Source: Actinomycetales bacterium (lineage in GTDB: Bacteria > Actinomycetota > Actinomycetes > Actinomycetales > BWSM-131). From it: 7,158 nucleotides of DNA. A program made the translations under genes and the position numbers. This document shows, piece after piece, positions 1 to 6,122 of this stretch. Positions within the stretch are counted from its first letter, which is position 1. Each line of letters starts with the position of its first letter. A model generated the notes under the pieces. It was not told the DNA's origin and made no database searches. It was given only the letters and a program-made list of their open reading frames with translations. The stretch is from the NCBI GenBank assembly GCA_030149025.1, contig JASBSH010000355.1:1-7158 (forward strand), written 5' to 3'.

Positions 1-1027
1 ACCTCCCGCTCCCCGACACGGATTCCCGAGCGGCGCGCAGCGACTCCTTCAGGGAGCCCATGGTGGCGAGGACGGCGGTCGGTTCGTACCCGCAGTGCGC
101 CATGCAGTTGGCGCAGCGCGGGTCCTTGCCGCGGCCGTAGCTGTCCCAGTCGGTCGTCTCGACCAGAACGGCGTAGGTCTGCGTGTAGCCGTCCGCCATC
201 AGGTAGCAGGGCCGCTGCCATCCGTTCAGCGAGTAGCTGGGGATCCCCCAGGCGGTGCAGGGGAAGTCGACCTTGCCCTCGAGGAAGTCGAGGAACAGCG
301 GCGAGTGGTTCAGCCGCCACCGATGCCGGTTGCCCCCGGCGAACGCCTTGCGGAACAACTCTCGCGTCTCGGTCACGCCGAGGAAGTGCTCCTGGTCAGG
401 CGCCTTGGAGTACGCGTAGGCGGGCGAGATCATCATCTGGTCGACGTGCAGGTCGTCGTTCAGGTAGTCGAGCACCTCGATGACGCTCTGCGGGCTGTCA
501 GTGTTGAAGAATGTCGAGTTCGTCGTCACACGGAAGCCCTTGTCCTGCAGCCACTTCACTGCCGCCACGGCCTCGTCGAAGACGCCCTCCCGGCACACCG
601 AGGCGTCGTGGCGCTCGCGCAGGCCGTCGATGTGCACCGTGAACGCGAAGTAGCGGGACGGACGGAAGTCGAACTTGTCCCACCACTTGCGGACGAGCAG
701 TGCGTTGGTGCAGAGGAAGACGTACTTCTTCCGGGCGACGAGCTGATTGACCATCTCGTCGACCTGGGGGTGCATGAGCGGCTCCCCGCCGGCGATCGAC
801 ACCATCGGCGCCCCGCACTCCTCGATCGCCGCGACCGCCTGCTCGACCGGCATCCGGCGGCTCAGTACGTGTGCGGGGTGCTGGATCTTCCCGCAGCCGG
901 CGCATGCGAGGTTGCAGGCGAACAGGGGCTCCAGCTCGACCAGCAGCGGGAACTTCGTCCTTCCTCGAAGACGTTGCTTCGCGAGGTAGCTCCCGATCCT
1001 GAGCGACTGCCTCAGCGGCATGGCCAT
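1..1027 (-). CDS. hpnH: Adenosylhopane synthase, radical SAM protein HpnH (3' end truncated by window)
   Basis: This radical SAM enzyme couples a 5'-deoxyadenosyl radical to diploptene/hopene to give adenosylhopane, the first step of C35 side-chain building. The minus frame is open from the ATG at 1027 to the left edge (342 codons), so the C-terminus is missing, probably by only a few residues given usual lengths of about 330-390. The N-terminus begins MAMPLRQSLRIGSYLAKQ, typical of HpnH. The [4Fe-4S] cluster motif CNLACAGC (C38, C42, C45) is followed by a GGEP motif at 80-83 (SAM binding). Near the C-terminus a second cysteine group, CANCMAHCGYEP (C305, C308, C312), precedes the family's conserved CGYEP. 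An AGGAGG site 10 bases upstream supports the ATG at 1027; the ATG at 1021 is in frame but 16 bases away. The gene overlaps the end of hpnG by 16 bases. The family is clear. Confidence 0.96.
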   Translation of the reverse strand, partial: MAMPLRQSLRIGSYLAKQRLRGRTKFPLLVELEPLFACNLACAGCGKIQHPAHVLSRRMPVEQAVAAIEECGAPMVSIAGGEPLMHPQVDEMVNQLVARKKYVFLCTNALLVRKWWDKFDFRPSRYFAFTVHIDGLRERHDASVCREGVFDEAVAAVKWLQDKGFRVTTNSTFFNTDSPQSVIEVLDYLNDDLHVDQMMISPAYAYSKAPDQEHFLGVTETRELFRKAFAGGNRHRWRLNHSPLFLDFLEGKVDFPCTAWGIPSYSLNGWQRPCYLMADGYTQTYAVLVETTDWDSYGRGKDPRCANCMAHCGYEPTAVLATMGSLKESLRAARESVSGSGR

Positions 1028-1713
1028 GACGCATCAACCTCCTGGTGATGCCGGTACTCGTTGTTCGGGTCAAGGGGGGCGCGTGGCTGCAGCACCGGCA
1101 CGAGTGCGCGAACGGTCTCGGCGAGGGACTGCAGGGCCGTCCGAACGGCGTACAGCGTGGACGGGTGTAGCAGCGGACGACCGGCCGGGTCCGCGATCAC
1201 GCGGATGACGCAGTGCGAACGGGCCGGGACCTGGAGCAGCCACGCCGTCTCGAGGTCGACGGCCATGGCACCGTCCAGGCCGCTCACCGCTCGACGCCCG
1301 CCGAGGACCGGCCGGTCGACGGTCACCAGCGCCCCCGTCCGGGCCGGGACGCCGCGGGACCGCAGCGCGTCCGAGATCTCTTGTGCTGCTGGTAGTTCGG
1401 TCGGCGACGACGACCGCTCGCCCCGGCTCCCGGCGTACCAGACCCGATCGGCGACGACGACGTCACCGGTACGAAGACCGGGGTCGACACCTCCCGCGAT
1501 ACCGGCGATCACGAGGACGCCGGCACGCACGGCCGCCAAGGACCTCGCCACCCGCGACGCCCGGCCGCGTCCGGTTCCGGTGCGCACGACACGCTGGTCG
1601 TCGTGCCCGGGCAGCGCGGCCCGGACCGCACGCGCCTCCGCTCGCATCGGTGTCAGCCACATGACCGCGTTTGCTGCGGTCGCAGGCGTGAACCGGGATT
1701 TCATGATCACCAC
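1012..1713 (-). CDS. hpnG: Adenosylhopane nucleosidase/phosphorylase HpnG
   Basis: This member of the nucleoside phosphorylase / MTA-SAH nucleosidase superfamily is placed in the hopanoid pathway as the enzyme that releases adenine from adenosylhopane to give ribosylhopane (directly, or through phosphoribosylhopane). The 233-residue protein shows the glycine-rich VIAGIAGGVDPG (about 68-79), GDVVVAD (83-89), the ribose-binding type motif AVDLETA (151-157, E155) and RVIADP (171-176) with the expected catalytic Asp at 175. The start is uncertain. GTG at 1713 has a GGAG 7 bases upstream. GTG at 1710 would give a GTGA overlap with the shc stop. ATG at 1704 and ATG at 1662 (MWLTPMRAEARAV) are alternatives. 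Recognisable family sequence begins only around the ATG at 1662, and the residues before it come from a repeat element. The gene lies between shc and hpnH and overlaps both. Confidence 0.9.
   Translation of the reverse strand: MVIMKSRFTPATAANAVMWLTPMRAEARAVRAALPGHDDQRVVRTGTGRGRASRVARSLAAVRAGVLVIAGIAGGVDPGLRTGDVVVADRVWYAGSRGERSSSPTELPAAQEISDALRSRGVPARTGALVTVDRPVLGGRRAVSGLDGAMAVDLETAWLLQVPARSHCVIRVIADPAGRPLLHPSTLYAVRTALQSLAETVRALVPVLQPRAPLDPNNEYRHHQEVDASWPCR
1038..1043 (-). promoter_or_regulatory. Shine-Dalgarno site of hpnH
   Basis: A full AGGAGG on the minus strand lies inside the last codons of hpnG, 10 bases before the ATG at 1027. It is the strongest ribosome binding site in the window. 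It supports the start at 1027, and it suggests hpnH can be initiated independently rather than only by coupling. Confidence 0.75.
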
Positions 1714-3704
1714 TTGGAGTCTCCGCCATCCTCGACGTCGTGATCATGCACTTCCGCGCGAGGCCGCGTGTGCGGAACTGCATGATCACGAGTTGGAGGG
1801 GGTGCTGGGGCGTTGAGGATCCGGCCCAGGGCGGTGATGGGGAAGACGATGCGATAGAGGCGGTAGTCGAGATAGAAGTCGCCGGGGAAACCGGTTCCGG
1901 TGAAACGGTTCTCGTCCCAGCCTCCGTCGTCACGCTGGTGGTCCAGCAGCCACTCGATGCCACGAGTAGCGGCGGGCGAACCGCTCTCGCCTGCGGCGTG
2001 CAGCGCGAGCAGCGCCCACGCGGTCTGCGACGGGGTCGACTCCCCCCGGCCCACCCAGCCGGGGTCGGTGTAGGAGCGCATGTCCTCCCCCCAGCCGCCG
2101 TCGGCATTCTGGTGCCGGGTCAGCCAGTCCACAGCGCGCCGCACCGGGGCGGCGTCCGGTCCGATGCCCATGGCGACCAACGCGGGGACGGCCGCCCCAG
2201 TGCCGTACACGTGGTTGGCACCCCAGCGGCCGAACCACGACCCGTCGTCCTCCTGCGCATCGAGCAGCCAGCGCAGGCCGCGCTGAGCGGCAGATGTTCC
2301 ACCGAGGACCTCCCTGGCGAGCATCTCCAGGACGTGCGCTGTGACGTCGGCGCTGGGCGGGTCGGTGACGGCACCGAAGTCGGAGAACGGCAAGCGGGCG
2401 ACCAGCCTGCTGGTGTTGTCGGCGTCGAAGGCGGCCCAGCCGCCGTCCTTGGACTGCATGCCGAGCACCCACCAGGTCGCGCGTTTCGCGGCCGCGTCGA
2501 CCGACCTGCTGTCCGCGCCTGAGGAGGACCACTTCCGCAGGGCCAGAACGACTTCGGCGGTGTCGTCGATATCCGGGTAGTGGTCGTTGTCGAACTCGAA
2601 GGCCCACCCCCCGGCGGGCGTGCCCGGACGCCGCACCGCCCAGTCCCCCCTGACGCGGATCTCCTCACCCAACAACCAGCGTGACGCCCGGGCCAAAGCC
2701 GGGTGGCCGGCGTCCACACCGGCGTCTCCGAGCGCGACGAGCGCCAGCGCGGTGTCCCAGACCGGCGACTGGCACGCCTCGATCCAGCGGACCGGCCCGT
2801 CCGGCCCGTCCTCGCGCACGGTGAACCGGTCCCAGCCGGCCAGGCCGCGCGAGAGCACCGGATGGTCGAGCGGGTAGCCGGCGGCGTGCAGGGCCATCAG
2901 CGAGTACACCCACGGCGGCTGGATGCCGCCCCACGACCCGTCGGCCTCCTGCCGCTCGATGATCCACCCCACCATCCGGCGAACCGCGTTCTCCCGCAAG
3001 CGTCTGAGCGGTCGGCGTTCGTACACCCGCAGAGCCGCGTCGAGGCCGTCGAAGACCGACCGGCCTCTCGGGACCGGCCTGCCGGACCGGAGCTCGTCGA
3101 CCTTGACGCCGAGGTCTTTGCGCGGGCGGAGCGCGCCGAGCACGGTGAGCGGCGCCACCGTCTGCCTTGCCCAGCAGGCGAAGTAGTAGAGGTTCAGCGG
3201 CATCCACGGGGGCATGAACACCATCTCCGGGGGCAGTGCGGGCAGGTCCTCCCATCGCCACTGCCCGAACAGCGCCAGCCAGAACCGGGTGAACACGCGC
3301 GTGCGTTCCAGACCGCCGTGATCGAGGACGACGTCACGCGCGCGCCGCATGTGGGTCGCGTCGGGTGGGTCGCCGGCGAGGCGCAGGGCGATATAGGCCT
3401 CGGCGGTGGTGGACGGGTCGGCGGGGCCGCCACGGAAGTTCGCCCACGACCCGTCGTCACGCTGCTTGCTGCGGATCCAGCGTGCCGCAGCCTGTGTGGC
3501 GGTCTCGGTGCGTATGCCGAGGAACTGACGCATCATCAGGTCTTCGGCGTCCATGGTCACGTTGGTCTCCATCAGGCCGCGCCACCAACCGTCCGGGTCC
3601 TGCTGTGACAGCAGATGGGCGACGGCCCTCTCCAGCGCCTCGCGCCCACGGGCCTCCAGGCCCGCTGCGGTAAAGGTGCTCTGCTCAGTGCGCTCAGCGG
3701 TCAC
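1707..3704 (-). CDS. shc: Squalene-hopene cyclase
   Basis: This enzyme cyclises squalene to hop-22(29)-ene and hopan-22-ol at the membrane surface. The 665-residue protein has the catalytic acid motif DIDDTA at 378-383, preceded by GGWAFEFDNDHYP. It carries several QW-type repeats: QRDDGSW (81-87), RQEADGSWGG (251-260), MQSKDGGW (416-423), AQEDDGSW (483-490), HQNADGGW (531-538) and HQRDDGGW (589-596). The conserved C-terminal block FTGTGFPGDFYLDYRLYR covers 601-618. The GTG start at 3704 (VTAERTEQ) is chosen because GGGAGG lies 10 bases upstream; an upstream in-frame ATG at 3842 would overlap the synthase gene by about 150 bases. The start overlaps the prenyl synthase stop by 11 bases. An extra tail from about residue 631 (rich in Pro, His and Asp) is partly encoded by the palindromic repeat. 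The Alicyclobacillus enzyme, from memory, ends at about 631 residues. Confidence 0.97.
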   Translation of the reverse strand: MTAERTEQSTFTAAGLEARGREALERAVAHLLSQQDPDGWWRGLMETNVTMDAEDLMMRQFLGIRTETATQAAARWIRSKQRDDGSWANFRGGPADPSTTAEAYIALRLAGDPPDATHMRRARDVVLDHGGLERTRVFTRFWLALFGQWRWEDLPALPPEMVFMPPWMPLNLYYFACWARQTVAPLTVLGALRPRKDLGVKVDELRSGRPVPRGRSVFDGLDAALRVYERRPLRRLRENAVRRMVGWIIERQEADGSWGGIQPPWVYSLMALHAAGYPLDHPVLSRGLAGWDRFTVREDGPDGPVRWIEACQSPVWDTALALVALGDAGVDAGHPALARASRWLLGEEIRVRGDWAVRRPGTPAGGWAFEFDNDHYPDIDDTAEVVLALRKWSSSGADSRSVDAAAKRATWWVLGMQSKDGGWAAFDADNTSRLVARLPFSDFGAVTDPPSADVTAHVLEMLAREVLGGTSAAQRGLRWLLDAQEDDGSWFGRWGANHVYGTGAAVPALVAMGIGPDAAPVRRAVDWLTRHQNADGGWGEDMRSYTDPGWVGRGESTPSQTAWALLALHAAGESGSPAATRGIEWLLDHQRDDGGWDENRFTGTGFPGDFYLDYRLYRIVFPITALGRILNAPAPPPTRDHAVPHTRPRAEVHDHDVEDGGDSKW
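1721..1724 (-). promoter_or_regulatory. Probable ribosome binding site of hpnG (GGAG)
   Basis: GGAG on the minus strand sits 7 bases before the GTG at 1713 and 10 before the GTG at 1710. It lies between two copies of the GTGATCATG repeat, so the translation start region of hpnG appears to be built from repeat-derived DNA. It favours the GTG starts over the ATG at 1662, which has no clear purine-rich site. Confidence 0.5.
1739..1790. repeat. Long inverted repeat (potential stem-loop) inside the shc 3' end
   Basis: CGTGATCATGCACTTCCGC at 1739-1757 pairs with 1772-1790 (18 of 19 bases, one C/C mismatch), separated by a 14-base GC-rich loop at 1758-1771. It is fully inside the shc reading frame and encodes part of the extra C-terminal tail. 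In the transcript it would form a stable structure between shc and hpnG, where it could act as an RNA stability or processing element. No function is shown by sequence alone. Confidence 0.85.
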
Positions 3705-4722
3705 GGCCGCACAACCTCCCGGTGATCGTCGCCAGCTCCTCCACCACGTCCGGCGCGGCGCCGGCCCTCTCCGGAGCCGACAACGCCGCCAGGGCCGCGT
3801 CGGACTCCTCGCGGGCCAACCGTTCGGCGACGTCGCGGCCACCCGCCTCCTCCACCAGGGCGGCCGCCGTCTGCAGGTCGTCCTCGGTCAAGGGGTCGGT
3901 GGACTGATAGAGCTCACGCAGTCGCCGCGCCGCCGGGGTGGCCGACTGCAGGGCCGCCACCACCGGGACGGACTTCTTCCGCGAGGCGATGTCGGAACCC
4001 GCGGGCTTACCCGTGCGCCCCGGGTCACCCCAGATGCCGAGCAGGTCGTCGGTGACCTGGAAGGCGAGCCCGAGGTGGGAGCCGAACTCCGCCAGGCCGA
4101 GAACGAGGGCGGCCGGTGCGTCGACCAGCACGGCACCCAGGCAGGCCGAGCAGGCGATCAGGGCTCCGGTCTTGTCCTCGGCCATCCTCAGGCACTCCGC
4201 GAGCGTGACGTCGGCGCGGGACTCGAACGCCAGGTCGGAGGTCTGGCCCGCGATGAGGCGGCGGGTGGCTGTGGTCAGGCACCGGGTGGCCCAGCCGGCC
4301 GTCGGTGAGGCCGCCTCGGAAAGGATCTCGTGGGCGAGGGAGAGCAGACCGTCGCCAGCCAGGATCGCGGCCGGTACGCCGAACACCGACCAGGTGGTCG
4401 GCCTGTGCCGCCGCTCCACGTCACCGTCCATGACGTCGTCGTGCAGCAACGAGAACTCGTGGACGAGCTGGCAGGCGACCGCGGCAGGGACGGCGTCCTG
4501 CTCGTCCTGGCCGGCCGCCCGTGCCGACAGCAGCGCGAGCAACGGCCGCACCTGCTTGCCGCCCGCTCCCGCCGGGAGCTCGGCACCGTCCGCATCGACG
4601 AACCCGAGGTGGTAGCGGCAAACGTGGGCGGTGGCTTCGTCGAGCCGGTCGACCGCGGCACGTAGCGCCGGCTCCACCAGGGTGGTCAGCGCCCCGCTCG
4701 ACGGTGGGCTGGCCGTCCTCAT
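3694..4722 (-). CDS. Short-chain (E)-polyprenyl diphosphate synthase (FPP/GGPP synthase type)
   Basis: This trans-prenyltransferase condenses IPP with allylic diphosphates, presumably to supply farnesyl diphosphate to HpnD/HpnC. The 342-residue protein has the substrate-binding GGKQVRP (54-60), the first aspartate-rich motif LLHDDVMD (DDxxD at 95-99) and the second, FQVTDDLLGIWGD (DD at 225-226, GD at 232-233). There Gly replaces the third Asp of the usual DDxxD, a change I recall in many actinobacterial homologues. Phe90 is five residues before the first motif, and the first motif has no two-residue insertion, as in type I GGPP synthases. Product length (C15 or C20) is therefore not settled. 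The start at 4722 forms an ATGA overlap with the hpnE stop and has GGGAGG 7 bases upstream. An in-frame extension to 5145 lies over hpnE and is an artefact. S. coelicolor has a synthase at this same place in its cluster. Confidence 0.93.
   Translation of the reverse strand: MRTASPPSSGALTTLVEPALRAAVDRLDEATAHVCRYHLGFVDADGAELPAGAGGKQVRPLLALLSARAAGQDEQDAVPAAVACQLVHEFSLLHDDVMDGDVERRHRPTTWSVFGVPAAILAGDGLLSLAHEILSEAASPTAGWATRCLTTATRRLIAGQTSDLAFESRADVTLAECLRMAEDKTGALIACSACLGAVLVDAPAALVLGLAEFGSHLGLAFQVTDDLLGIWGDPGRTGKPAGSDIASRKKSVPVVAALQSATPAARRLRELYQSTDPLTEDDLQTAAALVEEAGGRDVAERLAREESDAALAALSAPERAGAAPDVVEELATITGRLCGRDR
3715..3720 (-). promoter_or_regulatory. Shine-Dalgarno site of shc
   Basis: GGGAGG on the minus strand, within the last codons of the prenyl synthase gene, stands 10 bases before the GTG at 3704. 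It fixes the shc start and rules in favour of GTG over the far upstream in-frame ATG. Confidence 0.65.
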
Positions 4723-6122
4723 GTGAGCACCTCCCTCTTCTCGTGCGGTTTCTCTTGCGGTTTCTCGTGCGGTGACGCCGCGGACCGGGGAAGGCCGAGT
4801 GCCTGCGCGGCTGCTAGACCGCTGCGGACGGCGCCCTCCGTCGTGTCGGGATAGCCGGTCGCCGTCCACGCCCCGGCGAGCACGAGGCCGGGCCAACGCG
4901 TCCGGGTGGCGGGCCGGATGGCGGCGGTTCCGACCCCCTGGCGGAAGGTGGCCTGCGGCTCCCGGGTGACGAAGGCGTCCAGCACCCTGGCGCCACGGGC
5001 TTGCGGGAACAGCTGAGACAGCGCGGTGAGGTAGCGGGCCATCAGGTCCGAGCTCCGCCACGCGATCTCGTCGTCGGCGCCGGACAGGGAGACGACCAGG
5101 TACTGCCCCGGCCCTCCGGCGGCTCTGGTCCGGTCGAACACCCACTGCACCGGTGTCCGGACGCCGGCCGCGAACGGCAACGTGGTCACCGGCCGGTCGT
5201 ACCGCACGTGCACGTTGACGATCGGTGACGCCGCCAGGGCCGCCCAGCGTTCGCGGTCCGGGGCGGCGGCCTCCGGCAGCAGTCGCGCCGCCTGCTGGTG
5301 CGGGACGGCGACGACGACCGCGTCCGCGGTGAGGTCGCCGTCGGTGGTGCGGACGAGCGGCGCAGAGGCGTCCTCCGTGAACGTGAGAACCCGGCAGCCC
5401 GTACGCACCTCGACGCCCGCGCGAGTCAGCGCTCGTCGAGCGGGCCCGTCGTACAAGTCAGCGAGGGGCACCTGCGGGACGGCGATGTCCGCCGCCGTGA
5501 CGTCGTCCAGCAGCGCCGTTCGGAAGACCTTGGCCGCCAGGGCGAGGGACGCCTCCCCCGGCTCCAGGTTGAGCGCGGGCAGGCAGATCAGGCGCCACAG
5601 CGCCTCGACCGCGTCCTCGCTCTGGCTGTGCTCGCTCAGCCAGTCGCCGAAGGTGCGGCCGTCGTTCGCGGGGTCGTCGGGGTCGACGTGGCGCAGAGCC
5701 AGCGCCGCCCGGCAGGCCGACAGCCGGTCGGCTGGGCTGAGCAGGCGGTAGCCGAGCAGTGCCGGCAGCAGGTGCGACGGAGCCGGCCCGCGCCGGCCGC
5801 GTCGCAGCCACACGGGCGCGTGGCCGGGCCGCAGGACGGGGACGGCGAACCGCGGCTGCACGGGGACGTCGCCCGACACCCCGAGACGCTCCAGCAGGGC
5901 GCGGTGGGCGGTGTAGCAACGGAGCAGGACGTGCTGGCCGGTGTCCACCAGCCAGCCGTGGCGGGAGAAGGAGTACGTCGCCCCACCGAGCCGGGTACGT
6001 GCCTCGAGGAGCGTGGTCCGCCATCCCCTGTCGGCCAGGTCCAGAGCGGCCGTGATGCCGGCCAGACCGCCGCCGGTCACGATGACGTGGGCCCGGCCCG
6101 GTGCCGGCGCGGACGGCGTCAT
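4719..6122 (-). CDS. hpnE: Hydroxysqualene dehydroxylase HpnE (FAD-dependent, phytoene-desaturase-like)
   Basis: HpnE reduces hydroxysqualene to squalene, the last step of the HpnC/D/E route from farnesyl diphosphate. The 467-residue flavoprotein starts with a dinucleotide-binding fold: VIVTGGGLAG (13-22), a basic/acidic end LLEAR (38-42) and RLGG (44-47). The C-terminal FAD segment LVLAGAWTATGYPDTTEGAV (413-432) is typical of amine oxidase/phytoene desaturase-type proteins. The start at 6122 makes a 4-base ATGA overlap with hpnD. The ribosome binding site there is weak, which suggests translational coupling. A longer in-frame version to 6599 would run across hpnD and is rejected. The C-terminus carries a charged PHEK/PQEK/PHEK tail made by tandem 12-base repeats, outside the conserved domain. 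Context decides HpnE over a carotenoid desaturase, since it lies directly after hpnC and hpnD. Confidence 0.94.
   Translation of the reverse strand: MTPSAPAPGRAHVIVTGGGLAGITAALDLADRGWRTTLLEARTRLGGATYSFSRHGWLVDTGQHVLLRCYTAHRALLERLGVSGDVPVQPRFAVPVLRPGHAPVWLRRGRRGPAPSHLLPALLGYRLLSPADRLSACRAALALRHVDPDDPANDGRTFGDWLSEHSQSEDAVEALWRLICLPALNLEPGEASLALAAKVFRTALLDDVTAADIAVPQVPLADLYDGPARRALTRAGVEVRTGCRVLTFTEDASAPLVRTTDGDLTADAVVVAVPHQQAARLLPEAAAPDRERWAALAASPIVNVHVRYDRPVTTLPFAAGVRTPVQWVFDRTRAAGGPGQYLVVSLSGADDEIAWRSSDLMARYLTALSQLFPQARGARVLDAFVTREPQATFRQGVGTAAIRPATRTRWPGLVLAGAWTATGYPDTTEGAVRSGLAAAQALGLPRSAASPHEKPQEKPHEKREVLT
4730..4735 (-). promoter_or_regulatory. Shine-Dalgarno site of the prenyl synthase
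   Basis: GGGAGG on the minus strand is 7 bases before the ATG at 4722, immediately after the 12-base tandem repeats in the end of hpnE. It supports the ATGA-overlap start. Confidence 0.65.
4738..4773 (-). repeat. Three tandem 12-base repeats in the 3' end of hpnE
   Basis: TTCTCGTGCGGT (plus-strand reading, 4738-4749) is followed by TTCTCTTGCGGT (4750-4761) and TTCTCGTGCGGT (4762-4773). Units 1 and 3 are identical and unit 2 differs by one base. On the coding strand they encode PHEK-PQEK-PHEK in frame near the HpnE C-terminus, just upstream of the prenyl synthase ribosome binding site. Confidence 0.9.

Larger units (their letters stand above)
1693..1798. repeat. Cluster of three diverged 27-base GTGATCATG repeats in alternating orientation
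   Basis: Three related units are visible. Unit A reads on the minus strand from 1798 to 1772 (CTCCAACTCGTGATCATG...). Unit B reads on the plus strand from 1731 to 1757 (CTCGACGTCGTGATCATG...). Unit C reads on the minus strand from 1719 to 1693 (CTCCAAGTGGTGATCATG...). By hand alignment B matches A at 23 of 27 bases and C matches A at 21 of 27. A and B face each other, with arms 1739-1757 and 1772-1790 matching at 18 of 19 bases around a 14-base centre, so they could form a long hairpin. The cluster spans the 3' end of shc and the 5' end of hpnG. It looks like a REP/MITE-type dispersed element. There is no transposase and no T-run, so a simple intrinsic terminator is unlikely. Confidence 0.85.

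Noticed and set aside
95..1048. Plus-strand 317-codon open frame
   Set aside because: It is antisense to hpnH, whose radical SAM motifs and strong ribosome binding site are clear. The low-complexity translation matches no family I know.
1739..1790. Intrinsic transcription terminator at the stem-loop
   Set aside because: There is no T-run on either strand after the stem, it lies inside shc codons, and hpnG and hpnH follow directly in the same pathway.
1693..1798. CRISPR array
   Set aside because: The units alternate in orientation, are diverged and lack regular spacers; no cas gene is present.
2703..3608. Plus-strand 301-codon open frame
   Set aside because: It is a shadow of shc on the opposite strand, with no ribosome binding site or domain seen.
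4722..5145. N-terminal extension of the prenyl synthase (to 483 residues)
   Set aside because: It overlaps hpnE by over 400 bases, is Arg/Pro-rich and unlike the family; the ATG at 4722 has a good ribosome binding site.
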